Shown piece by piece: positions 27,892 through 36,697 of a DNA stretch of 61,260 nt. Origin of the DNA: an uncultured Oscillospiraceae bacterium (GTDB lineage Bacteria; Bacillota; Clostridia; Oscillospirales; Oscillospiraceae); the NCBI GenBank assembly GCA_904395865.1, contig CAJFNY010000040.1, positions 1 to 61,260 on the forward strand. The letters run 5' to 3'. The notes under the pieces are model-generated. The model made no database searches and was not told where the DNA came from. It saw only the letters and a list, made by a program, of their open reading frames with translations. The translations under genes were made by a program, and so were the position numbers. How positions within the stretch are numbered: the stretch's first letter is position 1; each line of letters begins with the position of its first letter.

Positions 27892-28245
27892 ATGATTCGT
27901 CTCAACACGGAGAAGGGTGCCATCGCGGTGGACAGCAGCGTCTACACCAACATCGCCGGTGTTGCCGCGTCCAACTGCTTCGGCGTCAAGGGCATGGCCG
28001 TCCGCTCCATGACCGACGGCCTGGTGCATCTGCTGCGCCGGGAGGCCATGCGCAAGGGAGTCCGGGTCACATTCCACGACGATAAGTCGATTTCCATCGA
28101 CCTGCACATCGTCATCGATCACGGCGTCAACATCGCTGCCGTCGGCAGTGCCATCATTGACGAGGTCCGCTATGTCGTTTCCAAGTCGACCGGTGCGGAA
28201 GTGAGGGCAGTCAACGTCTTTGTGGACTCCATGACTGTCGATTAA
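27892..28245 (+). CDS. yloU: Asp23/Gls24 family protein (YloU)
   Basis: 117 residues, an Asp23/Gls24 domain (ITNIAGVAASNCFGVKGM-like block at residues 20-37, DLHIVIDHGVNI near 75). ATG 27892 has AAAGGAGG upstream. It is paired with fakA/yloV as in most Firmicutes; members are linked to envelope stress and lipid metabolism. The exact role is not established. Confidence 0.88.
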   Translation: MIRLNTEKGAIAVDSSVYTNIAGVAASNCFGVKGMAVRSMTDGLVHLLRREAMRKGVRVTFHDDKSISIDLHIVIDHGVNIAAVGSAIIDEVRYVVSKSTGAEVRAVNVFVDSMTVD

Positions 28246-28277
28246 ACGCGGACGATCCGCATACGGAGGTGTCACTC

Positions 28278-29909
28278 TTGAGGCAGACTATGGACGGCGC
28301 GGCATTTCGCCGCATGATTCTCAGCGCCGCAGCCTCGATTGAAATTCACAAGCAGCAGATCAATGAGCTCAATGTGTTCCCGGTCCCCGACGGCGACACG
28401 GGCACCAACATGAGCATGACCATCCAGACGGCCTGCGCGGATCTGCGCAAGCTGGAGGATCCCACACTCACCAAGGCCGCAGATGCCACGTCCTCCGCCA
28501 TGCTCCGCGGAGCCCGCGGCAACTCCGGTGTCATCCTTTCCCTGCTGTTCCGCGGCTTCGCCAAGGCCCTGAAGGGCAAGACCGAGGGCACCGGCGCTGA
28601 CTTTGCCGCCGCACTCAATGCCGGTGTTGAGGCCGCGTACAAGGCCGTTATGAAGCCTGCCGAGGGCACCATTCTGACCGTCTCCCGCCTCTCTGCCAAG
28701 GTGGCCGCCGTGGAAGCCGAGGCCAGCGGCGACGTGGAACACGTGCTGGAGTGCGCCATTTCTGCGGCCCGGAACGCGCTGGCAGAAACCGTCCACCAGA
28801 ATCCCGTGCTGGAGAAGGCCGGCGTCGTGGACGCCGGCGGCATGGGCTTCTGCATCATTCTGGAGGGAATGCTCTCCAGCCTTCGCGGCGAGGACGTGGT
28901 GGCTCCGGAGGCCGGCGAAGCCGGCCCGCGGGAGCAGGCGGATTTCTCTGAATTTGCCACAGAGGACATCACCTTTGCCTACTGTACAGAGTTCATCGTC
29001 AACCGCGAGCAGGACAAGGATCCGGAGCTTCTGCGCGCCTTCCTGACGGAGCTGGGCGACAGCCTGGTGCTGGTGGATGACGACGAGATCATCAAGGTGC
29101 ACGTCCACACCAACAATCCCGGCAGAGCCATTGAGGAAGCTTTGACGTACGGCAGCCTCGTAACGGTCAAAATCGAGAATATGCGGCTGCAGCACACGGA
29201 GAAGGTCATGAATGAGCGGGATCTCCCGCCGAAGGTGGCCGCTCCGGAAAAGACGTTCGGAATCGTGGCCGTCTGTGCCGGTGCCGGCATTGCGTCCGCT
29301 TTCCGCGACCTGGGCGCTGACGGCATCATCGAGGGCGGCCAGACCATGAATCCCTCCACGGAGGACATTCTCCGGGAGATCAACCGGACGCCGGCGGAGA
29401 TCGTCTACGTATTCCCCAACAACAAGAACATCATCATGGCCGCCGAGCAGGCCGTCCCCCTCTGCGAGGAGAAGCAGGTCATCGTCATCCCCTCCAAGAC
29501 CATTCCCCAGGGTATCACGGCGCTGCTGTCCTTCGATCCCGAAGGCACGGCAGAGGCGAATACGGAGGCCATGACCGCCGCGCTGGATACGGTGATCACC
29601 ATGCAGATCACGTACGCCGCCCGCGATTCGGAGTACGACGGCTTCGACATTCACCAGGGCGACTATCTGGCGCTCTACGGCAGTTCCCTGTTCGGAACCG
29701 ATCGAAACATCGACAAGCTGCTGACGGATCTGGCGCTGCGCATTCACGAGGAAGGCAAGGAGTTCGTCACGATCTTCTACGGCCAGGACATTGAGGAGAA
29801 AAAGGCGCGGAAGGCCGCGTCCATCTTCGCCAAGCGCTGCCCGAACGCCGAAATCAATCTGCTCTCCGGCGGCCAGCCGGTGTACTACTACCTGATCTCC
29901 GCAGAGTAA
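28278..29909 (+). CDS. fakA: Fatty acid kinase subunit FakA (DAK2 domain, YloV)
   Basis: 543 residues. FakA phosphorylates fatty acids bound to FakB (DegV) partners. The start is taken as TTG 28278, 8 bases after GGAGG; GTG 28269 and ATG 28290 are alternatives. The N-terminal DhaL-type kinase domain has NVFPVPDGDTGTNMSMT and RGARGNSGVILS, with the Asp residues that bind Mg-ATP. A middle domain follows, and the C-terminal EDD-like region runs from about residue 320. No degV gene is in the window. Confidence 0.9.
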   Translation: MRQTMDGAAFRRMILSAAASIEIHKQQINELNVFPVPDGDTGTNMSMTIQTACADLRKLEDPTLTKAADATSSAMLRGARGNSGVILSLLFRGFAKALKGKTEGTGADFAAALNAGVEAAYKAVMKPAEGTILTVSRLSAKVAAVEAEASGDVEHVLECAISAARNALAETVHQNPVLEKAGVVDAGGMGFCIILEGMLSSLRGEDVVAPEAGEAGPREQADFSEFATEDITFAYCTEFIVNREQDKDPELLRAFLTELGDSLVLVDDDEIIKVHVHTNNPGRAIEEALTYGSLVTVKIENMRLQHTEKVMNERDLPPKVAAPEKTFGIVAVCAGAGIASAFRDLGADGIIEGGQTMNPSTEDILREINRTPAEIVYVFPNNKNIIMAAEQAVPLCEEKQVIVIPSKTIPQGITALLSFDPEGTAEANTEAMTAALDTVITMQITYAARDSEYDGFDIHQGDYLALYGSSLFGTDRNIDKLLTDLALRIHEEGKEFVTIFYGQDIEEKKARKAASIFAKRCPNAEINLLSGGQPVYYYLISAE

Positions 29910-29922
29910 ACAGGCATAAACC

Positions 29923-29960
29923 AATGCGGCCCCTCCGCCAATCCGGAGGGGCCGCATTTT
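29923..29960. terminator. Bidirectional terminator
   Basis: AATGCGGCCCCTCCG/CGGAGGGGCCGCATT stem between convergent genes, T tract on the plus strand. Confidence 0.85.
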
Positions 29961-29963
29961 CAT

Positions 29964-31568
29964 CTATGGAAGCAGAACACTCGTGACGTCGTAGGCCGCA
30001 TCGTCCGGGATGTTCCCCAGGCGCCAGACGGAGACGCCGGTCACGCCGAAGAACCTGGCCAGCGTCAGTTTCTCGGATACGCTTCTCGCATCCTCATACC
30101 AGAGGAACAGCCGGTCCCCGTCGTCCGCCTCGTACGTCAGATAGGGATTCCGATACAGCTCTGAGAACTGCGCCGCCGCACCGTCCGCCAGCAGCTCCGC
30201 AACGCGGCTGAGGCTGACACTGACCGGCTGCCCGCTGACGAGGCGTCCCTCGTCGTCCACCTGCCAGGCCATCGCATCGAAGCTGATGGCAAGCAGCAGC
30301 TTCGACGGGTCCTCCACGCCGGTCTCCTCGTCCGTCGCAGCCCGCAGCGCATAGTAAACCTGGCCGATTGGCGTCAGGGCGGCATTTTGCTGCCAGGCAG
30401 TCCCGATGTACGCCGTCAGGTCCGTGGGCGCATAGTCATGGGCCATCAGAATCACCCGGTCGGCCAGGGCACCAATGGCCCGGAAATCGTAGCCGTCATA
30501 ATAGCTGCCGTCCGGCAGCGCCGGCTGCACGGCGACGTACAGGGCGGAATCCCGGGCCTGGAGCTCCGCCTCCAGTTCCGTTAGAAACGCCGTATACGCA
30601 GTACGCTGGCCGCTGCGGAGGCCCTCCACGTCCATGGTCACGCCGTCGTACCCGCCAACGTCCAGCTGCTCCAGGATCGCCGCAACCGCGGCAGAAGACG
30701 CCTCGGCGTCCTGCAGCAGCGCATCGGCGCCGCCGCTCACATCCATGTAGACGCCCAGGTGCTGGCGGACGCCGGCCGCCGTCAGCTCCGTCCGGATGGC
30801 ATCGCTGCCGGAAGGGATCTGATAGATGCCAGACGTCGTATTGAGGCTGCCGTCCGCTTCCAGGACACTCCACATGTACGTAACGGCATCCATCTCCCCG
30901 GCAAGAGCCCGCTGGCTATAGGAGGAGATGGCATAAAACCCGTGGACGAACGACGTCTCGCCGCGATACCGCTCACAGACCCGAACGATCATGGCTGCAA
31001 CCTCCTGCCGCAGCGCCGTGTCCTCCGGGGCGAAGCGTCCGCTGCCGCGTCCGTTGACGATGCACAGATCGTACGCCACCGTGATGGCCCCCCGGTGCTC
31101 CGTCACATCCGCGAAGGGCGACGGCAGCGCCTCCGCGATCTCCGCCGCCTGCTCCAGTCCCAGAGCCTGGACGAACATCACAGCCATTTCCTCCCGCGTG
31201 ATGGCGTCGCCGGGGCGGTAGGCGCCGCCGGCATCCACAGCGCCGTGGGCTGCCGCCGTCTCCACGCTGGAGAAATACCAGTCGCCGGCCCGCACGTCCT
31301 CGAAGGAGGACTCCGCCGGCGTCACCAGCTCCCAGCCCATGAGATTGCACAGCATCGTGGCAAACTCCGCGCGGGTCAGCGTGCGGTCGTATCCGAAGCG
31401 GCCGTTCCCCTGCCCTTCCATCAGCCCCAGCTCCCGGGCCTGCAGGATGTAGGAATACGCCCAACTGTCCGCCGAAACGTCCTCGTACGGCGCTGACGCC
31501 GCCGAAGCCAGTGGAACCGCGCCGCACAGGACGAACAGCACAAGCAGCCCCGCAAGCAGTCGTTTCAT
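29964..31568 (-). CDS. SLH-domain glycoside hydrolase family 18 protein
   Basis: 534 residues. The signal peptide is at 1-25 (LLAGLLVLFVLCGAVPLASA). Three SLH modules span about 28-205: SWAYSYILQARELGLMEGQG, DWYFSSVETAAAHGAVD and GAITVAYDLCIVNGRGSG. From about 218 there is a GH18 barrel like SleL/YaaH spore-cortex enzymes. YDGVTMDVEGL is the catalytic strand, with the final Asp and the acid Glu kept and the first Asp of DxxDxDxE also present. It is probably a wall-bound N-acetylglucosaminidase. Start ATG 31568 gives the signal peptide directly. Confidence 0.82.
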   Translation of the reverse strand: MKRLLAGLLVLFVLCGAVPLASAASAPYEDVSADSWAYSYILQARELGLMEGQGNGRFGYDRTLTRAEFATMLCNLMGWELVTPAESSFEDVRAGDWYFSSVETAAAHGAVDAGGAYRPGDAITREEMAVMFVQALGLEQAAEIAEALPSPFADVTEHRGAITVAYDLCIVNGRGSGRFAPEDTALRQEVAAMIVRVCERYRGETSFVHGFYAISSYSQRALAGEMDAVTYMWSVLEADGSLNTTSGIYQIPSGSDAIRTELTAAGVRQHLGVYMDVSGGADALLQDAEASSAAVAAILEQLDVGGYDGVTMDVEGLRSGQRTAYTAFLTELEAELQARDSALYVAVQPALPDGSYYDGYDFRAIGALADRVILMAHDYAPTDLTAYIGTAWQQNAALTPIGQVYYALRAATDEETGVEDPSKLLLAISFDAMAWQVDDEGRLVSGQPVSVSLSRVAELLADGAAAQFSELYRNPYLTYEADDGDRLFLWYEDARSVSEKLTLARFFGVTGVSVWRLGNIPDDAAYDVTSVLLP

Positions 31569-31599
31569 TCCAATCACCCTTTCCGCGGCAGCGCCGGAA

Positions 31600-32397
31600 T
31601 CAGCCGAGGTCAAACAGGCTCTCAGCGTTTTCATGCAGAATCAGCTGCTGCTCCTCTTCAGTCAGCGGCAGGCGCAGGAAGTGGGTCAGCTCATCCACCG
31701 GGGACCACATAGGGTAGTCCGTTCCGAACAGCACGCGGTCCGCGCCGTACGTGTGAATCAGGTCCACAACCTCCCGGTCCGGCAGCGCAAACATGGTGGA
31801 GGAGCAGTCCACGTACAGATTCGGCTGACCGTGAAGCTGCTCAGCCGCCTCATGCCAGATGGAGTAGCCTCCAAAGTGCGCGCCGATGACCGTCAGCCCC
31901 CGATAGATCTCCAGAATCGGCAGCAGGCGGTTCGGATTGGAGTAGTCGAAGCGGTTGTCGCCGGTGTGCATCAGGATGGGCAGCCGCCCCTCACAGAGAT
32001 CGTAGATGTGGAGGCAGCGGTAGTCATCGATTTTGAATCGCTGGATATCCGGATGCAGCTTGACGCCCTTGAGGCCCAGCTCCAGCAGGTGGTTCACGTC
32101 CCCCTCCAGATCCGGGCTGTCCGGGTGCAGCGTGCCGAGACCGGTGAGCTGTCCCGGGTGCTCCGCCACCTCCCGGGCAATGAATTCGTTGATGTGGCGC
32201 ACCTGCTCCGGCTTCGTCGCCACCGACTGGACGATGTAATGTGAAATTCCCACCTGCCCGCCGACGGAGAGCAGCGTGTCCACCGTGCCGTCACACGTGG
32301 CCGGCAGTCCGTCGTAGAAGTTTCCGGTGGAAGCCGCCGCCTTGCGGGCAATGGCATCCGGATAAATGTGGCAATGGGCATCAATGATCTGGTACAT
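31600..32397 (-). CDS. Amidohydrolase family 2 metal-dependent hydrolase
   Basis: 265 residues, a TIM-barrel amidohydrolase. The metal ligands are visible as DAHCHIYP near residue 6, KLHPDIQ (about 117), MHTGDN, and GAHFGG; LFGTDYPMWSP holds the final Asp. The family includes decarboxylases and lactonases; the substrate is unknown. Cytoplasmic. It has its own promoter and no clear metabolic neighbours. Confidence 0.83.
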   Translation of the reverse strand: MYQIIDAHCHIYPDAIARKAAASTGNFYDGLPATCDGTVDTLLSVGGQVGISHYIVQSVATKPEQVRHINEFIAREVAEHPGQLTGLGTLHPDSPDLEGDVNHLLELGLKGVKLHPDIQRFKIDDYRCLHIYDLCEGRLPILMHTGDNRFDYSNPNRLLPILEIYRGLTVIGAHFGGYSIWHEAAEQLHGQPNLYVDCSSTMFALPDREVVDLIHTYGADRVLFGTDYPMWSPVDELTHFLRLPLTEEEQQLILHENAESLFDLG

Positions 32398-32514
32398 GGG
32401 ACACTCCTTTGCGTCGGGATCTCAGGTTCTCCGGGCCATCCACCCCTGTTGCGTTTCGCCGGCGCAGCTGCGCCGATGGGCCGTCCATCGCATCGGGATG
32501 GATGTACAGCCTTT

Positions 32515-32544
32515 ATTATAAAGAACAATGGAAAAAGGCGTCAA
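32515..32544 (-). promoter_or_regulatory. Promoter of the amidohydrolase gene
   Basis: Minus strand: TTGACG, 18 bases, TATAAT. Confidence 0.65.
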
Positions 32545-32640
32545 CTGCCAAAACCAACAAATCCCGCGCCGCAGGCAGCAAAAAAAGCGGCACTTCGCAG
32601 CGTTCGCACATGCGTGCAAACCGGCGAGGACTTTCATCGA

Positions 32641-33060
32641 TCAGGGTTGCTTCCGATTCGGCTTTCGTTTTATGGCCAGCAGTTTCATGTAGTCATCCAG
32701 ATCTGCCGCATCGGTCGGCTCGAACATCACCCATTTTCCGTCATGATACGTTTTCGCCGCATCGAACTGCCTGCAAACGGTGTCGGAAAGCGCATCCCGC
32801 ATGCCCTCGAATTTTATCCGCTCCTCTTTCCCGAAGATCACCAGGAAGCCCACGCAGTTTCTTTTTGCGTACAGGCAGCACAGGGTTTTGCCGCCTCTGC
32901 GGTATTTGTATTCGTAAGTCCAGTTTTTCCCGCCGGTGCCCCACAATCGCTCCATCTCGTACTTCCCATCTATGGCCGAGCAGAGCGCCTGCCAGACCGC
33001 AAACCGGGACGGCCCGAGCAGCTCCGCCAGAGTGGATTGGGATGGTATCATTTCAGGCAT
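32641..33060 (-). CDS. DUF3788 family protein
   Basis: 139 residues. The features WTYEYKYRRGGKTLCCLY and CVGFLVIFGKEE match DUF3788, a small family of unknown function in Firmicutes. ATG 33060 follows GGAGG by 7 bases. No signal or membrane helix. Confidence 0.7.
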   Translation of the reverse strand: MPEMIPSQSTLAELLGPSRFAVWQALCSAIDGKYEMERLWGTGGKNWTYEYKYRRGGKTLCCLYAKRNCVGFLVIFGKEERIKFEGMRDALSDTVCRQFDAAKTYHDGKWVMFEPTDAADLDDYMKLLAIKRKPNRKQP

Positions 33061-33101
33061 GGTATTTCCTCCGCAGTTCATGATCTCTAAATGGAAACCT
33101 C

Positions 33102-33149
33102 AAAGAACCGGCATGCGATTCCTCAGAGAAACACCATGCCGGTTCTTTT
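33102..33149 (-). terminator. Terminator of the fumarate/succinate operon
   Basis: AAAGAACCGGCATG/CATGCCGGTTCTTT, a 14-bp stem with an 18-base loop, 30 bases past the permease gene. Confidence 0.75.
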
Positions 33150-33179
33150 GAACGATTCTGCCTGTTCGCCGCTCGCCTG

Positions 33180-34379
33180 CTAGACCAGCAGCGTCACCAG
33201 GAACTTGGCCGCGAGCACCACGACCACCAGCGCGACCGGGTACGTGGCCGCGTACGCCGAAGCCACATCGTCGGTGCCGGCCACGCTGATCAGCGTACCC
33301 AGCGCCGGCGTACTCGTCATGCCGCCGGTAATGGAGCCGAGGTTATTGAAGATGCTCAGCTTGAACACGTACTTGCCCAGCAGGAAGCCGACGATCATCG
33401 GGACCAGGGTAATGACGGCGCCGTACAGGAAATAGGAGGCCCGCACGTACTTGACGAAGTTGACGCCGCCGGGCACGCCGGCGCCGATCAGGAAGAGCAT
33501 CAGGCCCAGCTCCCGGAAGAAGTTCAGCGTCCCCTTGCTGACCGACAGATCGATTCCACCCACATGGCCGAAGTGACCCATAATCAGGCCCATCACCAGC
33601 GTACCGCCGGAGGAACCCAGGGAGAAGTTGATGCCGGGAATCTCAATGCTGCCGAGAATCAGGCCCAGGAACACCGTCAGCGTGAACGGGAAGAAATCCA
33701 TGGAATCGATCTTCCGGAAGATCCGGGTCCGATCCTGCAGGTTGACACCGCCGGCCGCAACGAAGCTGCGGCGCTCCTCCTCGATGTTCACGTGCAGCAG
33801 CTTCGGCATAATCTGGACGAAGAACACCACACCCAGCACGCCGAACAGGTAGGCGATGCCGTAGCCCGCCGTCACCGCGTTGGGATCCGCCGCCGCATCC
33901 TGGGCCGCAGACAGGCCGGGCGTACTGGTCAGCGCGCCAGTCATCAGCCCCACCGCCATGGACGTGGACATGCCCGAGAGAAGCTTCAGCACCACCGTCG
34001 TCGCAACGCCGATGGCAATGATGATCAGGCCCATGAGGATATACGCCAGGGAGCTTCTGTTGAAGCTGCGGAAGAACTTCGGGCCGGCGATCAGTCCCAC
34101 AGCGGTGACGAACAGTGCCGTGCCGATATTGGAAATCAGGGAATACATGGATCGCACGCCGTCGCTGAACAGCACAATCTCCTGGCCTCCAACGGTGAAG
34201 GAGCTGACGCGGTTGGCAATGATGCCGAAGATCAGCGCCATCAGCAGGATGCCGGCGTCGCCCAGGGAGATTCCCTTGACCTCAATGCCGCCCACCAGAT
34301 ATCCGATGGCGGCAATGAAGAACACGAAAAACAGCGTGGTCAAAAGCGAGGATAAGACGGTGCCCAGATACGCTTCCAT
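33180..34379 (-). CDS. AAEx-family permease, probable succinate exporter
   Basis: 399 residues, about ten hydrophobic segments in two related halves. Each half carries the family repeat (GALTSTPGLSAA about residue 148, GGMTSTPALG about residue 362). The aspartate:alanine exchanger family includes AspT and the Corynebacterium succinate exporter SucE1. The two cytoplasmic TrkA-C domains usual in AspT are absent. It is the last gene of the mdh-fumC-hdr-frd operon, 18 bases after the FrdA gene, so succinate export is the best guess. Aspartate or fumarate uptake is the alternative. Confidence 0.75.
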   Translation of the reverse strand: MEAYLGTVLSSLLTTLFFVFFIAAIGYLVGGIEVKGISLGDAGILLMALIFGIIANRVSSFTVGGQEIVLFSDGVRSMYSLISNIGTALFVTAVGLIAGPKFFRSFNRSSLAYILMGLIIIAIGVATTVVLKLLSGMSTSMAVGLMTGALTSTPGLSAAQDAAADPNAVTAGYGIAYLFGVLGVVFFVQIMPKLLHVNIEEERRSFVAAGGVNLQDRTRIFRKIDSMDFFPFTLTVFLGLILGSIEIPGINFSLGSSGGTLVMGLIMGHFGHVGGIDLSVSKGTLNFFRELGLMLFLIGAGVPGGVNFVKYVRASYFLYGAVITLVPMIVGFLLGKYVFKLSIFNNLGSITGGMTSTPALGTLISVAGTDDVASAYAATYPVALVVVVLAAKFLVTLLV

Positions 34380-34397
34380 AGTGCTTCCCTTTCCTCC

Positions 34398-35996
34398 TTA
34401 CACCTTGCGGGTATAGTCCGGCAAAAGCTTCGGAGAAACTGCATCCGTAACGATGCCGGCCTCCGCCAGCTCCTTTTCGAAGGCATCCACGTGGGCCAGC
34501 GTCAGCTTGCCCATCGCCACTTCCCGGGACCGGGCTGCGGCGCTGCGGCCAGCATTGCGTCCAAAGACGATGATGTCCAGCAGACTGTTGCCCATCAGGC
34601 GGTTGCGGCCGTGGATGCCGCCGACGGCCTCGCCGGCCACGAACAGATTCTCCACCATGGACTGTCCGTCGCTGGTGATCTTCAGGCCGCCGTTCTGGTA
34701 GTGCAGCGTCGGATAGACGAGGATCGGTTCCGTACGCAGGTCGATGCCGTACTTGCCGAACATCCGCAGCATGGCCGGGATGCGCTTCTCAATGGTGCCG
34801 GGGCCGTTCTTGATCTCGATCATCGGTGTGTCCAGCCAGACGGCGTAGCCGGCCGGCGTCTTGACGCCGTTGTGCCGGTCAGAGCACTCGCGGATGATGG
34901 AGGCGGCAGCCACGTCGCGGGTCTCCAGCGGATTCATGAACGCCTCGCCGTGGACGTTGATGAGCATGGCCCCCAGAGAGCGCACCTTCTCCGTGACGAG
35001 CGCGCCGAAGATCTGCGCCGGGAAGGCGGCGCCGGTGGGATGGTACTGGAGCGTGTCCGGATACAGCAGCTCCGCCCCGGCCCGGTATCCGAGGATCAGG
35101 CCGTCGGCCGTGGCGCCGTAGTGGTTGGACGTGGGAAATCCCTGATAGTGAAGCCGGCCGGCGCCGCCGGTGGCAATCACAACGGTCCTCGCCCGGGCGA
35201 TCAGCAATTCCCCGGTCTCCATGTTTTTCAGGACGGCGCCGGCGCAGCGGCCGTTTTCGTCCTTGATGAGCTCGATGGCCGCGGTGAAGTCCACCACCGG
35301 GATCTCCCGGTTGAGCACCTCGTCGCGCAGCGTGCGCATGATCTCCGCACCGGAATAGTCCTTGGCCGCATGCATGCGCTTGCGGGAGGTACCGCCGCCG
35401 TGGGTCGTAATCATGGTGCCGTCGGGCGCCTTGTCGAACTCCACGCCCAGGTCGCTGAGCCACTTGATGGCGTCCGGCGCCTCCGTCACCAGCTTGTAAA
35501 GCAGATCCTTCTGCGCCGCGAAGTGGCCGCCGCCGTAGGCGTCCAGGAAGTGCTGGGCCGGGCTGTCGTTGGGCTTGTCGGCCGCCTGGATGCCGCCCTC
35601 GGCCATCATGGTGTTGGCATCGCCCATGCGCAGCTTCGTCACCAGCATGACCTTCGCACCGGCATTGTCGGCCTCAATGGCCGCAGAGGTGCCGGCGCCG
35701 CCGCCGCCGATGACGAGCACGTCCACGTCGTAATCCGGGTGCGACAGGTCCAGCTGCATGCCGGCGATCCGGGAATGCGCCTGGAGCAGTGCCGCCAGCT
35801 CCAGCGGCACCTTGCCGCCCTTGTTGGGTCCCATGGCCAGCTGGGTGAACTGGTCCGCGCGGTAGTCCGGGTGGTACGCCTTCAGCAGCTGATCCTTCTC
35901 CTCGGCGGTCATCCGTCTGGGATCGAGCTTCACATTCTCCGCTCTCGCCGCTTCCACCCTGCGGATGGACTCCAGCATCGTCTGATCCGTATACAT
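34398..35996 (-). CDS. frdA: Soluble fumarate reductase flavoprotein subunit
   Basis: 532 residues, FrdA/SdhA/L-aspartate oxidase family. A 90-residue N-terminal extension precedes the FAD motif DVLVIGGGGAGTSAA. Fumarate-site residues are kept: LQYHPTGAAFP (His), LETRDVAA (Arg), YPTLHYQNGG (His) and GRNRLMGNSLLD (Arg). The His that binds FAD covalently in membrane FrdA (SHTVAAEGG in E. coli) is replaced by Asn (ANTMMAEGG), so FAD should be non-covalent. No membrane-anchor genes follow. It would reduce fumarate to succinate in the cytoplasm, fed by the FrdB-like partner encoded 15 bases upstream. Confidence 0.87.
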   Translation of the reverse strand: MYTDQTMLESIRRVEAARAENVKLDPRRMTAEEKDQLLKAYHPDYRADQFTQLAMGPNKGGKVPLELAALLQAHSRIAGMQLDLSHPDYDVDVLVIGGGGAGTSAAIEADNAGAKVMLVTKLRMGDANTMMAEGGIQAADKPNDSPAQHFLDAYGGGHFAAQKDLLYKLVTEAPDAIKWLSDLGVEFDKAPDGTMITTHGGGTSRKRMHAAKDYSGAEIMRTLRDEVLNREIPVVDFTAAIELIKDENGRCAGAVLKNMETGELLIARARTVVIATGGAGRLHYQGFPTSNHYGATADGLILGYRAGAELLYPDTLQYHPTGAAFPAQIFGALVTEKVRSLGAMLINVHGEAFMNPLETRDVAAASIIRECSDRHNGVKTPAGYAVWLDTPMIEIKNGPGTIEKRIPAMLRMFGKYGIDLRTEPILVYPTLHYQNGGLKITSDGQSMVENLFVAGEAVGGIHGRNRLMGNSLLDIIVFGRNAGRSAAARSREVAMGKLTLAHVDAFEKELAEAGIVTDAVSPKLLPDYTRKV

Positions 35997-36011
35997 GATG
36001 AAGCGCCCTCC

Positions 36012-36686
36012 TTATTTCTCAATCTCGCGGTTGTTGTAGAGTTCCTGAATTTCGCTGAGGGGCTTCTCCATCAGGCTCTCGATCAGCGCCTCGAACTTGC
36101 CTTCCCGGATCTCCGCAATGCGGTCATCCAGGTGCTGGCAGTGGGGCGCCAGATACTTGCCGTTGAGCCGGCGGGCCAGCATGGCCACCTGAGGATGGGA
36201 GATGCCGGCCGGGCAGCGGGAGGAACAGATGCCGCACATGACGCAGTCAAAGGACTCCTCGGCGCACTTCTCGTACTCGCCGCGCTGGGCGTAGGCGATG
36301 TACTGCATGACGTTCAGGCCCTGGGGGCAGACCTTCGTGCAGGCGTTGCAGCCGACGCAGGCGTAGATCTCCGGGTAGAGCTGCATCATGATCTGCTCGG
36401 TGGGCTTGACCTTCTCGATGTCGTAGACCTCTTTGACCAGCGGGAAAAACGGCAGCGTCGCCACGTACATGTTGTCCTGCACCTGGGTGGAGCACGCCAG
36501 ACATGCCTTGAGCTCCCGGTCGCCCTTGATCCGATAGATGGTGGCACAGGCGCCGCAGAAGCCGTTGCGGCAGCCGCAGCCGCGGACCAGCTGGTAGCCG
36601 GCGTACTCCATGGCCTCCATGATGGTCAGGCTGGCCGGCACCTCGTATTTCTTTCCAAACAGGAAGACGTTAACCATTTGTTCCAT
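36012..36686 (-). CDS. frdB: Fumarate reductase iron-sulfur subunit (FrdB/TfrB-like)
   Basis: 224 residues. The N-terminal 2Fe-2S domain has GCGCRNGFCGAC with a fourth Cys in ACLACS. Two CxxCxxCxxxCP sites follow, CVGCNACTKVCPQG (about residue 110) and CVMCGICSSRCPAG (about residue 150). Classical FrdB has one 4Fe-4S and one 3Fe-4S site; both sites here have four Cys, which suggests two 4Fe-4S clusters. The C-terminal CCG domain of methanogen TfrB is absent, but hdrB in the same operon supplies one. Links FrdA to the Hdr/Flx proteins (inference). Confidence 0.87.
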   Translation of the reverse strand: MEQMVNVFLFGKKYEVPASLTIMEAMEYAGYQLVRGCGCRNGFCGACATIYRIKGDRELKACLACSTQVQDNMYVATLPFFPLVKEVYDIEKVKPTEQIMMQLYPEIYACVGCNACTKVCPQGLNVMQYIAYAQRGEYEKCAEESFDCVMCGICSSRCPAGISHPQVAMLARRLNGKYLAPHCQHLDDRIAEIREGKFEALIESLMEKPLSEIQELYNNREIEK

Positions 36687-36697
36687 CGAAATTCTCC

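Noticed and set aside
26164..28275. A 703-codon minus-strand frame
   Set aside because: Antisense to gpmI and yloU, with no family resemblance.
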